From Haematococcus lacustris (taxonomy: Eukaryota; Chlorophyta; Chlorophyceae; Chlamydomonadales; Haematococcaceae), in contig JASKMD010000008.1 of assembly GCA_030144725.1 (NCBI GenBank), positions 3,877,697-3,941,696 on the forward strand: a DNA stretch of 64,000 nt, written 5' to 3'. Positions 48,511 through 60,366 of this stretch are shown piece after piece (within the stretch, counting starts at the first letter, position 1; each line of letters opens with the position of its first letter). Below the pieces are notes generated by a model. It was given only the letters and a program-made list of their open reading frames with translations. It was not told where the DNA came from and searched no databases. A program made the position numbers and the translations under genes.

Positions 48511-51500
48511 TCAAGCAAGAGGGGCAGGGAAGGGGACGGGCCATTGCAAGGACAGGCGCACAACTAGCTCACCCGCCCCAAACGCCCTCTCCTCCCGCTG
48601 CCTGGCCCCCGGTACTATCCCCCCGGCCTCCCTTCCCCCTACCCTCTCCAGCGCCCTCTCCTCTGCCCCCTCCTTGGCGAACCACCCTCCTGACGGCTCC
48701 GGCCACAACCGGTCAAACTGGTCTGCGCCAAGCTCCGGGTCCGTACCCCTAAACCAGGTGGAGGGCACCGCTCCACAAAGGCCCACCCGGATGTCTCTAC
48801 CTACCCGGTGCCAGTCGCGTTTAACAGCGGAGGAGAGGGTGAGGACGACCTCCTCTGCCACTCGTTGCGCCACCATCTGCGGCTGGAGGGCTGTAGCGGC
48901 CCCCGAGCTGCGGAGACGCCACACCGTGCCTAGATAGGCCACGCGCAACCTGAGCCACAGCAAGCTGTCTGGGGGCTGGAAGGGGGGAGCCTCACTGCGG
49001 GTGGGGCGACCACTGAGGAGCAGGAGGGCATCGCCGGAGGGGGGGCGGGTGCCGGTAAGGTGGCCGTACACATCCAACACCCACTCCCAGACCGGAGCCA
49101 CGGCGGGGCAAGTGAGGAAGGCGTGGGTGAGGGTCTCCAGCTGGCCCGGCTGGCAGAGGCGGCAGTCGGAGGAACCCGGGGCAGCAGCGCCCTTAAGGAT
49201 GTGGCCCCACAAGGCCCCAACCATGAGGCTGCCGTGGAGCACCCGCCAGGCCACGATGGCATGCTCCCGGCGGAGGGTGGGATCCATCAGCTCCTTCCAC
49301 ACCTGGAGACAGGACTGGCCCGGTCTAGCTGCTGCGGCCAGCTCATCCACCGTGCCATCGGGGGGGACTTGCAGGGTAGCTGGCTGCCTTCCGGTGCGCC
49401 GGGGCCCTTGCTGGGCCTCCAGCTGCCGCTCCGCCCGCTCGGCTGCTCGTTGCTCCGGGGAGGGGCGGGGAGGGGCTATGGCGGAGGTGTCTCGCCAGCG
49501 CGGCGCCTGGCTGCCTTGCACCTCCTCTGGGAGCAGCTCCTCCGCGTCCCTGCCTTGCTGCTCCCGCTCTTCCGCTGCTCGCTGGGCTGTAACTTGCTGA
49601 GCGCTGGCCTGCCACCGCTCCTCCAGCTCCCTGAACGCCTCTCCGTCAACTGCTGTCCCCTGAGCCACCCCGGCCTCCCGTGGGGGGCGCCTTCCCCAAA
49701 GCACCGGCCACAGGCCCCCCCCTGGAGGGTAGAGCGCGTCAACGCTGACTGGCTGGAGCTGGTGGAGGCGCACCTTGGCATCCCTGACGGTAAACTCCAA
49801 GAGGGTGGTGGTGCCCAAGCCCCACACCTGGGGATCCAGCTGCAGGTGGGCCCAGGGGCCTAGGAGCCACTCCTCCTTGGGCCAGGGAGGGGGCCCGGCC
49901 TTATGCGCTGGGGCTCCACCTTGCCCTCCTGCTCCACCCCCTCCCCGCCCCCCACCCCTGTCCCTACCCCCGCTCCCTCCCCTGCCTCTGCCCCTCCCCC
50001 CCACCCTATCTACCCCCACCTGCCCCTGGCCCTGACCACCCTCCTGCCCTTGCCCGCCCAGGCGCCCTGCAGGCAGAGGACGGAGGTGGGTAGCTCGCTC
50101 CTCCGGTGTCAAGAGGTAGTTGGGCTTGTTCAGGCGGGCCACCGCAGCCGGCTCCCAGACTGCCCCCTCCAGCACCTGGAACGTCCCCAGGGGCCCCTGA
50201 CCCGTGGGGTTAAGGGGGAAGAGCCGCCCGTTGGGGGCCACCCAGTGGGAGGGATGGAGCGAGGGGTGGCACCGAGCCACGAGCCCCACCCCGGGCCCCA
50301 CCCTCAAGCATTCCCAATCAGGCGGGGGGGGGTCACGTAGGTCCACCCACTGCTGCCAGGGCTCCGGGAGACAGGCTCTAACCAGGTCTGCAGCCCACCG
50401 GGTGACACCCTCGTGCTGAGACTGCCGCTGAAGAGCCTCCCGCACGTGGCGGACGTGGGTCCAACCCTGGCCTTGTGCCTCCTGCCGAGCAGAAGGTATC
50501 AGGCGGATCAGAGGGTTGAATCACAACGGTTCCGCCATCACCGAGTAGAAGGATTGACTTTCTGGGGGTACCACCCGGAACAGACGAAGTTGGGCCAAGG
50601 CGGCCACGTGAGCTTGCAGCCGCGGGGTGATATTGCGCGAGGGAGGGGCGCTGGGGTCTGTGATGACCCAGGTGCTGAGGCCGTGGCTGGGGTCTGCCAA
50701 AAGGCTGTGGGTAAGGGGTTGCCAAGGGCGCACCCGGGGCGACCAAAGCTGGGCTAACATCTTCGCCCGCATGGCTGTGCTGATGACCCCTAGGTCTGGG
50801 AGCCCCACCCCTCCCTCCCGCCGGGGCATCACGCAGATGGCCTCGCTAGGGTACAGGCGGTTGCTGTTGGGGCTGCGCTCCTGGGGAAGGTCTGACGCCG
50901 CAACAAAGCGTTTGATGGCAAGGGCCATGGCCTGCGCCAAGGCTGTGGGAGGTTGCACGGCGGCCATCTGGTAGACGACCTTACTGGCCAGGCACTGCTG
51001 AGCCACCTGTACCCTCCCAAGCAGGTTGAGGCCCAGGGGCTGCCAAGGGAGGGAGGCCGCTGTGATGGCAGCTGCAGCACCACCATAGGCGGCCTCTCCT
51101 GTGGCAGCGTAAGAGGTCGCCCCTAGGGGGATCCCTAGGTGGCGCACCACCAACCCCGGCGGCGCGGCGCGCATGACCCCCCCTGCCCCTGCCCCTGCCC
51201 CTGCCCCTGCCCCTGCCCCTGCCCCTGCCCCTGCCCCTGCCCCTGCCCCTGCCCCTGCCCCTGCCCCTGCCCCTGCCCCTGCCCCTGCCCCTGCCCCTGC
51301 CCCTGCCCCTGCCCCTGCCCCTGCCCCTGCCCCTGCCCTGCCCCTGCCCCTGCCCCTGCCCCTGCCCCTGCCCCTGCCCCTGCCCCTGCCCCTGCCCCTG
51401 CCCCTGCCCCTGCCCCTGCCCCTGCCCCTGCCCCTGCCCCTGCCCCTGCCCCTGCCCCTGCCCCTGCCCCTGCCCCTGCCCCTGCCCCTGCCCCTGCCCC

Positions 51501-54392
51501 TGCCCCTGCCCCTGCCCCTGCCCCTGCCCCTGCCCCTGCCCCTGCCCCTGCCCCTGCCCCTGCCCCTGCCCCTGCCCCTGCCCCTGCCCCTGCCCCTGCC
51601 CCTGCCCCTGCCCCTGCCCCTGCCCCTGCCCCTGCCCCTGCCCCTGCCCCTGCCCCTGCCCCTGCCCCTGCCCCTGCCCCTGCCCCTGCCCCTGCCCCTG
51701 CCCCTGCCCCTGCCCCTGCCCCTGCCCCTGCCCCTGCCCCTGCCCCTGCCCCTGCCCCTGCCCCTGCCCCTGCCCCTGCCCCTGCCCCTGCCCCCGCCTC
51801 TACCCTTCCCCTCTCCCCTACCTTAGCTCCTCCCCTTCCCCCTCCCTCCCCTCCCACCCTAGCCAACCCTGCTCCCTCCGCCCCCAGGGCCTCTTGCTCG
51901 CCCTGACCGGTCACTGGTTGGACGCACGGCAGGGCCACGCTCTTGCTCACGCTCAGCGCTGGGCCGCCTGCGGCGCGGAACCGCACCAAGGCCTCCACCA
52001 CCACTTCCCCGTCCTTGACCCGATCCGCCACCAGGATGGTGAGGTCGTCCGCGTACTCCTTGGTGGGAAGCGCGGGGGTCAGGGTGGCAGCGTGCATGGC
52101 CAGGGGACTAGTGGGAATAGCGGGGGTGGTGATGCGACCCGCCCGCTGGAGCGAGCTGAGGTAGCTAACGAGCGGTTGCAACACCACACACCAGTACAAC
52201 GGGGAAGCCCCACTGCCCTGTAGAAGCCCAGAGGCCAAGGGGAAGCTGTCGGTGAGGTAGCCGTTGACGAGCACCTGGCTGGTGGCCCCCCGGTGCAGCA
52301 GCTGCGCCCAGCGCACGTGCCCCTGCTGGCTGAACCCCATGGCCACTAGCGTGTCCTGGAGCAGGCTCCAAGAAACGTTGTCATGGGCCCCTGCCAGGTC
52401 CAGCAAGAGAAGCCAGGCAGGGCTGTGCCGCTGCTGGAGCCACTCCAGCAAGCCTAGGTGGAACTGCACGTTGTCGTTGATGTCCCTCCCCAGGATGAAA
52501 GCTGACTGGGAAGGAGACACCAGCAGGTCCAGCGGCAGCTGCAGCCTGTCCTCTAGGGCCCGGGCCACCAGCCGCACATCGCAGTTGAGCAGCGTGATGG
52601 GGCGGTACCCCGCCACCTGGCCTCTAGGCTTGCCAGCCTTGGGCACCAGGGTAATGACCCCAGTGAGGAACTCAGCCAGGGGGGCTGGGTCGCTCGTATC
52701 TGCCAGAGCCTCTCTCAGCATGGCTCGCAAAGGGCCCACCAGCTGAGGCCAAAGCCGGTCGTACACCTCCATGGGCAGCCCGTCTAGCCCCGGGGCCTTG
52801 CTGTGAGCACTGCCTTGAAGGGCCCGACCCAGCTCCTCCTCCGAGAGCATGGGATCTCCCCCAGGCCCTTCCGCAGCCCTGGCCTGAGCGGGGGTGAGAC
52901 GGGAGGTAAGGCAATTTAGCAGAGTGGCGCGCGCGGCTGGGTCGATGGCTTTTGCAGCGTAGACTCCGGCAGGCGCAGCGGCTGAATAGTGATGTTCAAA
53001 AGCCTGGCACGCTGAGCGCACCCCGTTTGGAGTGGTGAGGTCGGCCGCCAAGCCGGGCTGCCCGGGGAGCTGAAGGGAGGAGATGAGGGTGGGGGTGTGC
53101 GCAGGCTGGTCGCGGTGGTAGAAAAAGAAGGAGGAGCGGTCGCCATACACCTGGTCCAGGACAGCGCTGGCTAGCAGGGACTGATGGGCCACCTGCACGC
53201 GCTCCCCCACCCCGGCTAGGGCTGTCGTGTCACCGAGGTGCTGCGCTGCAAGCACCTCTGCCTGGCCGACCTGCTCTGCTTGCTGCAGTTGGCGCACGAG
53301 GTGGGCCCTTGCAGCCAAGGCTGCCTTCTCCCTGCGTTGCCGCAGGTCACGCCTTGCTCGGCGCTTGGTCCGCAGGAACTGCTGGGCCCGCAGGGCCATG
53401 CCCTGCTTGATGCGGGCCCACCTGGCCCTGTGCCCGTCCCTAGGCTGCGTCCCCAGCTGTCTGGCGGCCTCATGGTGAGCGTCCTCCGCCTGCAGGTACC
53501 CCTTGAGATAGTCCAGCAGCTCAGGGTCGTCAAGGTGGGCGGGGTGCAGCTGCCAGGGGGCGGGGGCAGTGAGGGGGGGGTCGGGAGGGCACAGGGAGAC
53601 AGAGACGGGCTGGTGGTCGGTGGGCACCGGCCGCACCCCCAAGATGGTGCTGTCCAACTGCCACTGAGCTAGGCCCTCCGAGACATACCACCGGTCTAGG
53701 CGGGCGCCTGTCTGCCAACGCTCACTGAAGTGAGTGAGGTCCCTGGCAGAGGGGGGGCGTAGCTGCCGCCAGGCGTCCACCAGGCCCCTCTCCGTCACCA
53801 GCTGCCTCAGCTGCTCTGCCCCCTGGCCCCGGCTACCCACCCAGGCCTCCCCGTGCTGAGAGCCCTGCGGGACCCCTACCCTATCCCAAGGGGAGAGGAT
53901 GCAATTGAAGTCACCCCCCATGATGATGAGGCGACCCTCCGCAGTTGGGGGAAGGCAGGCGGGGAGGCAAACAGAAAAGAACGTGGAGCGCTCCGACTGT
54001 TGCGCTGGGGCATACACGCACACCAAGGAGACAGACCTACCAGCCAGAACCCCGTCCACTCGCAGGACCCGACCCTGGGCCGCCTCTGCCTGCAGCTGCA
54101 CCTGGGTGCACCCCTTCAGGAGGGTGGAGGGCTTCACGAGCACTAGGCAACCCTGGGAGCTGCCGGTGCCGGGAGTGTAGAACCACTGCCCACGCCAGGC
54201 TGGCTTGGCCCCGGAGAGGGCTTCGGCCCACTGCCACACGCTTTCCGCCTTGTGGCACTCTTGGAGGAAAACCACCTGCGCTGGGCTGTCAGCGGCCCAG
54301 TCTAGCAGAGCCTGAAGCTTGTGCGGTTGGGCTAGGCCCTGCACGTTGAGGGTGACCGCCATAAACCTGGCAGCCACACCTGGGCGTTGCAT
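48511..54392 (-). pseudogene. LINE ORF2: endonuclease and reverse transcriptase, frame-broken
   Basis: Starts ATG at 54390-54392. Residues 1-260 form an APE-type endonuclease (LNVQGL, VFLQECH, GGDFNCI near 159, DHQPVSVSL near 258). Residues about 520-800 are reverse transcriptase: SKAPGLDGLP, then VAGYRPITLLNCD, SPSQSAFILGRDI, LLLLDLAGAHDNVSW (motif A), LLQGSGASPLYW and EYADDLTIL near 780 (motif C, YADD). A hexanucleotide array (51179-51795) then shifts the frame. The connection domain continues from about 51174 (VVRHLGIPLGATSY) in another frame. A TGA at 50521-50523 interrupts it, and the tail runs to 48511 with a Cys-His motif, CRLCQPGQLETLTHAFLTC. The array shift and the TGA are the two breaks. 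Confidence 0.88.
51179..51795. repeat. CCCCTG hexanucleotide array inside LINE ORF2
   Basis: About 103 units of CCCCTG. One unit near 51338 is a base short (CCCTGCCCTG), switching the translation from Ala-Gly to Gly-Gln repeats. It lies between the reverse transcriptase and the connection domain. Confidence 0.97.
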
Positions 54393-55639
54393 AGCTAAGC
54401 TTGGCTCGCCCCCGCGCGGGCTACGCGTGTGTGGATGAGGGTGGTTGGGCTAGGAGGAGAAGGCTGACCTGACAGGGGGTGGGGAGGGACGGAAGAGGCC
54501 TCAATGCAAGCGAGCTTTGCCCCAGGGCGACGAAGGCGGACTCGGGGCTCACGACTATAGATGGCTAGGGGGGGCCGAGGGGGAAGAGGACCGAAGGGCA
54601 GACCCTCTTCATCCTGGGCACCTACTCGCTCTGGCTGCTGCCGCTTTGGCACCCTGGGCCTCTCCTCTTGGGGGCAAGGTGACTCAACTACAGGGCTGGC
54701 AGAGGCCCCCTGCGAGCTGGCTAGGCTGGTGGTGGGGCTGAGCAGGCCGTAGCGGAGCGTGTGTGGGGTCCCACGGCCAAGGTGAGTAGCACGCTGCCTG
54801 CCGGCTTGCCGCTGCTGAGCCTCCCTCTCATCAGAGCTAGAACTTGAAGAGAGAAAGCCAAAGCGGCGTCGGCGAGGCCCACCTTGGGCTTGTTGGGCTG
54901 CTGGCTGTGTAGAGCCTCCCCTAGGCCAACGCTGAGCCTCCCGCTGACGCTCCTCCCTAACGGCCCTCCTGTCATCCGGAGAAGGGCGCGGAGAGGCCCT
55001 AGCGACGCTGACAGCCCTGCGAGGAGGCTGACTGCCATGGAGCTCTACGGCCCGGCCTCGCGCAAAGACAAGCCGGCTGTCCACCCAGCTCGAGGGACTG
55101 ACTTCTTGCGTTGGGAGGGGAAGGGTGGACCCAACACTCAGGGCGGCGGGGTCCGCTAACTCAGCGTCCATGAGGGAGGGAGGGCTGCCGGAAGGGGCTC
55201 CACCTACCCACTGCCCGGCCGCTACTAGGCCCCTGGCTGTGGCAGCTCTGAGCTTTTCGGCCGCAACCTTGCCTCTGGAGGCTAGCACCGCGCCCTTGGT
55301 TAGGGCCTTCTCCAGCAGCCCCAAGTGACAAGGGAGGCGAGGGGAGGCTGACAGGGGGGGGCTGGGAGGGGAGCTCATGGCGATGGGTGGAGGGAGAGAG
55401 GAGAAAAGGAAAGAGGGTTGGCCAAAGGGAGGTGGGGGGGGCCAGAGGGTTGCACAAAAGGTAGGGAGGTAGGAGGGGGGTGACACATGGGGTCAGGTAC
55501 AAAAGGAGGCAGGTGTGTCCGGGCCACAAAGGCCCCTGGGGCTTTGGGCTGGAAGGTGGTGGACGTAGGGAAAATGGTAGGGATCGGGGGGTGGGAAAGG
55601 CGGGGACAGTCCAGAGCCATCGGGGTAGCTCCAATCCCC

Positions 55640-55980
55640 GGTGCAGCCGCAGCCGCAGCCCCAGCCCCAGCCCCACCCCCAGCCCCAGCCGCAGCCGCAG
55701 CCCTAGCCCCAGCCCCAGACCCAGCCCCAGCCCCAGCCCCAGCCCCAGCCCCAGCCCCAGCCCCAGCCACATCCCCAGTCCCAGCCCCAGCCCCAACCGC
55801 AGCCGCAGCCCCAGCCTTAGCCGCAGCCGCAACCCCAGTCCCATGCCTAGCCCCGGCCCCAGCCTCACCCTTGGCCCCAGCTGTAGCTCCTGCTCCCGCC
55901 CCATCCCCATCCCCAGCCCCCGCCCCCGCCCCCGCCCCCGCCCCCGCCCCCGCCCCCGCCCCCGCCCCAACCCCAGGCCC
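55640..55980. repeat. GCCCCA/GCCGCA hexamer tract in LINE ORF1
   Basis: Degenerate hexamers GCCCCA, GCCGCA and CCCCGC. The minus-strand translation is Gly/Ala/Leu- or Arg-rich. It disrupts the ORF1 frame. Confidence 0.88.
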
Positions 55981-56566
55981 AGCCTCTGCCCCTGCCCCTG
56001 CCCCTGCACCAGCTCCAGCCCCATCCACCGCCCCAAACCCAGCCCCAAACCTGGCCCAAACCTCAGACCCCTCCCGGGCCCTCGCCGCAGACCGAGCTGT
56101 AACCCCAACCCCTACTCCTTACCCCCAACCCCGCTGCTCTGTGACACCCCTTGAGGGAACTTGGGCAGCCCATGCCGGGCCTAGCCACTGGCCCCCGGGA
56201 CGCTCCGTGACAGCTGGGCCCCAAGAGCATACAAACCGGGGATGCCTCCCACGTGAGGGAGCGGACGGGCGGATTCCCAAACCTTGAAGCCCACGCCCTG
56301 TAGCCCCTGACTTGACCCCTGAGCCTGACCCCGCCCCATCCTCTCCTCCCACCTCTGACCCCGCTCCTTCCCCCGCCCTTGCCCCTACCCCCGCCTCCAT
56401 CCCCGCCTCAAAGCCGGGGTTGGGGCTACGGGAAGCTGCGGTGGGAAGTTTGGGGGTGGCAGCGGGGTGAGGCTGCTGCTTTAGCTGAGCCCGCGAGACC
56501 TGCTCCACCCTGGCCGCCTCAGGCCTGGCCGGGCCACCACCCGCTGCGGTGCGCTGGGTGGGGGTA

Positions 56567-57125
56567 GAAGTAACATGGTCAGAGACAGGGCCCGGGGTGG
56601 CAGGGGGGGGCTGGTGTTGGGGGGGGGGGAGGCGGGGCTGCTCCCTGGTCAGGGTCAGGGCTCAGGGTGGCAGGGCTGAGCGACTGCTGCTGCTGCCCCT
56701 GGGAGCCGCCCACCACCCTGGCCACCTCAGGCCTGGCCGTGCCACCCCCCGCTGTGGTGCGCTGGGTGGGGGTGGCAGCCGCCTGGTCAGGGTCAGGGCT
56801 CAGGGTGGCAGGGCTGAGCGGCTGCTGCTGCTGCCCCTGGGAGCCGCCCACCACCCTGGCCACCTCAGGCCTGGCCGTGCCACCCCCCGCTGTGGTGCGC
56901 TGGGTGGGGGTGGCAGCCGCCTGGTCAGGGTCTGGGCTCAGGGTCGCAGGGCTGAGCGGCTGCTGCTGCTGCCCTTGGGAGCCGCCCACCACCCTGGCCA
57001 CCTCAGGCCTGGCCGGGCCACCACCCGCTGCGGTGCGCTGGGTGGGGGTAGAAGTAACATGGTCAGAGACAGGGCCCGGGGTGGCAGGGGGGGGCTGGTG
57101 TTGGGGGGGGGGGAGGCGGGGCTGC
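56567..57125. repeat. 138-bp tandem repeats in LINE ORF1
   Basis: Units recur every 138 bp (for example 56731, 56869 and 57007). On the minus strand they encode a 46-residue repeat containing ARPEVARVVGGSQGQQQQ and LSPATLSPDPDQ. Similar 78-bp end blocks (56567 and 57048) bracket the array. Confidence 0.92.
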
Positions 57126-58446
57126 TCAGCCGGGGAGGGAGGGGTATGGTCTTGCCCTGTTTGAGGTGGGGGTGGGGGAGGAGGGGTAGTGGGCTGACCA
57201 GAAGGTGCAGAGGAGGGAGGGTGGGTGGCAGGGTGGTTGTGGAACTGGTCAGGGGGATGATCAGGGCGCCGTGGCGAGTGCCCAGAATGGGGAGGGGGAG
57301 GGGGTGGAGGGGGAGGGGGTGGAGGGGGCCGGGGGGTGGGAGGCTGGCCTGCAGGCCCCTGAGGGGGCCTGAGGAGCTGCTCAGGGTCAGAGAGGGGGTC
57401 CTCTAGGGGCCGGGAGTCCCCACCCAGCTGGAAAACCTGCACCTTGCCCCAACCCCCCGTGGGTGTGGCGAACCTGCTAGGAAGGCGGGTTAGCTTGTCG
57501 TCCCCGACCGGGGTGGACACTATGGCCTCCACTACGCACCCATTCCCCACCTATGACCCTTTGAAACAGCTGGTGCGAGAGTGAGCTCCCAGGCGCTCAC
57601 TAAGAACTGCTGCCGAGGACAGCTGCAGAGACTCAGGCAGGCCAGGGGGAGGGGCAGGGCTGACCTCATACCCCACTGCCCTGAGCAGGGCTGCCACCAG
57701 GCCCACCTTGCTTGCTAGGGGACTGTTGTGATGGATGACCACTTTGACTGCCCCTGGGGGGGGCCCTGGATCTAGAGGCTCCACAGGCACCCACAGGGTC
57801 TCGCCTAGGAACTTCACCTGAAGCGAGGGTTGGGCAATCAGCTGGGCGTCTAGGCTCCTGCCTGCTGGACTGGTGTGGTCATGCACCAACACCAAACCGT
57901 GGTGGGGGTGGCCTGCAGAGTGAAGGCAAGACAGGGAGGCGACTGCCCTGCCCTCACGCTGCTTACGGGCTAGAAGGGCTGTGCTGCAGGCCTCAACAAA
58001 GGCTGCAACGTCGGCCTGGGGGGGGGGGAAGAAGGGGGTGCTGCTGCTGGTACAGCTGCAAGCGTTCCCTGCAAAGGCGGCCCAAAGGGACAAACCAAGC
58101 CCCAGCACTGAAGTGCTGAAGGGTTTGGGGCTGGATATGGGAGTCCCTGGTCAGAGGCTGGGCCGAGGAGAAAATGTAACGCTGCAGCACCTGCGCCAGC
58201 AGCTGAGAGGTAGCAACTGGCTCCATAGGGTTCTCCGTGGCAGCCTGGGGGGCCAAAGGCGCAGGCAGGGGCACGACGTCAGCAAAGCACCAACCAGGGG
58301 GTAGCACACTGGGTGAAAACTTAGCTCAGCGGTCCCCCAATGACCCGGGGGCTGGGCTGGAAACATATGGGTGCCGGCTTGCACAGAGTGCAGCACACAA
58401 GGCGGGGTTTCTTCAGGTGGTCTTCTCCTTGTCGATGGAGACTCCA

Positions 58447-58486
<40 letters not shown>

Positions 58487-58522
58487 GACTGTGCTTATGT
58501 CCTGCGCTGTAGTGCTAGGCTG

Positions 58523-58862
58523 AACGCGAATCTGTGCTGCTGGGTTGCTGAGGAGCGATGCTGTGCTGCTACGCCCAAACTGCGATGCTGAACGCGAGGC
58601 TGTGCTGCTGGGCTGCTGAGGAGCGATGCTATGCTGCTACGCCCAAACTGCGATGCTGAACGCGAGGCTGTGCTGCTGGGTTGCTGAGGAGCGATGCTGT
58701 GCTGCTACGCCCAAACTGCGATGCTGAACGCCAGGCTGTGCTTCTGGGCTGCTGAGGAGCGATGCTGTGCTGCTACGCCCAAACTGCGATGCTGAACGCG
58801 AAGCTGTGCTGCTGTGCTGCTGAGGAGCGATGCTGTGCTGCTACGCCCATACTGTATAGCCT
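58523..58862. repeat. Five 68-bp monomers at the LINE 5' end
   Basis: AACGCGAGGCTGTGCTGCTG begins each unit, at 58523, 58591, 58659, 58727 and 58795 (exact 68-bp spacing). Each contains GAGGAGCGATGCTGTGCTGC and CGCCCAAACTGCGATGCTG. They lie upstream of ORF1, the position of promoter monomers in several LINE families. Promoter function is inference. Confidence 0.9.
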
Positions 58863-58895
58863 ATGTGGAAATGAGGAAAAGCCATTTGTCTACAG

Positions 58896-59395
58896 NNNNN
58901 NNNNNNNNNNNNNNNNNNNNNNNNNNNNNNNNNNNNNNNNNNNNNNNNNNNNNNNNNNNNNNNNNNNNNNNNNNNNNNNNNNNNNNNNNNNNNNNNNNNN
59001 NNNNNNNNNNNNNNNNNNNNNNNNNNNNNNNNNNNNNNNNNNNNNNNNNNNNNNNNNNNNNNNNNNNNNNNNNNNNNNNNNNNNNNNNNNNNNNNNNNNN
59101 NNNNNNNNNNNNNNNNNNNNNNNNNNNNNNNNNNNNNNNNNNNNNNNNNNNNNNNNNNNNNNNNNNNNNNNNNNNNNNNNNNNNNNNNNNNNNNNNNNNN
59201 NNNNNNNNNNNNNNNNNNNNNNNNNNNNNNNNNNNNNNNNNNNNNNNNNNNNNNNNNNNNNNNNNNNNNNNNNNNNNNNNNNNNNNNNNNNNNNNNNNNN
59301 NNNNNNNNNNNNNNNNNNNNNNNNNNNNNNNNNNNNNNNNNNNNNNNNNNNNNNNNNNNNNNNNNNNNNNNNNNNNNNNNNNNNNNNNNNNNNNN
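58896..59395. other. Assembly gap, exactly 500 N
   Basis: Placeholder gap between the LINE 5' monomers and copy 2 of the duplicated segment. The real distance is unknown. Confidence 0.99.
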
Positions 59396-60366
59396 TCCTG
59401 GTACCACACCACAGGGTTGAGGCTCACAGGGTCCTGGCACCACACCACAGGGTCCTGGCTTACAGTGTTGGTGTTAAGGTGTTAAGGTGTTAAGGTGTTG
59501 TCACCTTGCATCAATGCTTATGCTTAGCACCAGCAATACATGCCGTTTGTTGTGGTGTTGCGAGGTGTTCGGGCGTCGTTGCATACGTTGTGGCAGGACC
59601 CTGTAGACGTGCGGCAGGACCCTGTGAACGTGTGTCGTAGGACCCTGTAGCCGTGCGGCAGGACCCTGTGAGAATATGTCGTACGACCCCGTAGCCGTGC
59701 GGCAGAACCCTGTGAGAATGTGTCGCAGAACCCTGTAGCCGTGCGGCAGGACCCTGTAAAACTGTGTCGTAGGACCCTGTAGCCGTGCGGCACGACCCTG
59801 TGAGAATATGTCGTAGGAACCTGTAGGCGTGCGGCAGAACCCTGTAGCCTAATGTAGCAGGACCCTGTAGGCGTGCGGCAGGACCCTGTAGACAAACGTC
59901 GCAGGACCTTGTAGCCGTGCGGCAGGACCCTGTAGTCATTTGTCGCAGGACCCTGTAGCCGTGCGGCAGAACCCTGTAAACAAATGTCGCAGGACCTTGT
60001 AGCCGTGCGGCAGGACCCTGTGACCTAGGACCCTGTACAGGGTCGGTAGGATCCGGTACAGGTTTTTGCGATTTTTCAAATAGTTATAACATCGCAACAA
60101 CTTGGAGTTTTTCAATGATTACAACGGCGATGAGTCGGCCTTTCCTGGGGCTATCTGCAGTATGCCTCCCGGGAGGAAATGACGTAGGCGACTTCCGGCC
60201 TTAATCGGCGCGAGTGGGCAAAGTCGGGTCACGCCAATGTCATTTCAAGCAGGCCTGATCAACTGATTGCCATGCTTTCTTCTCCAACAGTTGTGACGTT
60301 GAGTAAGGAACAGAGTTATGTATCGGCTCACAACATGCCATTTTGTGGATGGGGGTCTCCATTCCT
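59396..60366. repeat. 0.97-kb duplicated segment, copy 2 (no LINE)
   Basis: Matches 47103-48071 and continues uninterrupted through CTCCATTCCT into GAGAGAGAGACGCACG. It therefore shows the site before the LINE inserted. Its left end is cut by the gap. Confidence 0.93.

Larger units (their letters stand above)
54395..58307 (-). pseudogene. LINE ORF1 region, interrupted
   Basis: An almost continuous coding character on the minus strand, but in changing frames. From 58307: MEPVATSQLLAQVLQRYIF and GAWFVPLGRLCRERLQLY. The frame shifts at a G11 tract (58018-58028), then ADVAAFVEACSTALLARKQR and VKVVIHHNSPLASKVGLVAA. An in-frame TAG at 57551-57553 is followed by VGNGCVVEAIVSTPVGDDKL. Then come Pro-rich spacers, a 46-residue tandem repeat (56567-57060) and a GCCCCA tract (55640-55980). 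The last part (55486-54395) is basic and Ser-rich, with SSSSSSDEREAQQR and KLACIEAS. No CCHC knuckle was found, which is unusual for an ORF1 of this type. It ends in TAG at 54395-54397, two bases before the ORF2 ATG. Confidence 0.6.
48072..58895 (-). mobile_element. L1-like non-LTR retrotransposon (LINE), at least 10.8 kb
   Basis: Read on the minus strand: 68-bp 5' monomers (58523-58862), an ORF1 region (54395-58307), ORF2 with endonuclease and reverse transcriptase (48511-54392), a 3' UTR (48089-48510) and a 17-A tail (T17 at 48072-48088). The tail abuts CTCCATTCCT, exactly where the empty copy at 60366 continues. The 5' junction lies at or beyond the N gap, so the target duplication cannot be read. 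Both ORFs carry breaks, so this copy is probably dead. The clade is L1-like from its architecture (apurinic-type endonuclease, RT, Cys-His motif, no RNase H seen). Confidence 0.9.

Noticed and set aside
49343..50419. Plus-strand frames of 100 to 270 codons over the LINE
   Set aside because: They are antisense shadows of ORF2. Domain motifs are only on the minus strand.
54390..54397. TAGCTATG as a bacterial-style translational coupling site
   Set aside because: There is no bacterial context. Kept only as a possible LINE reinitiation junction.
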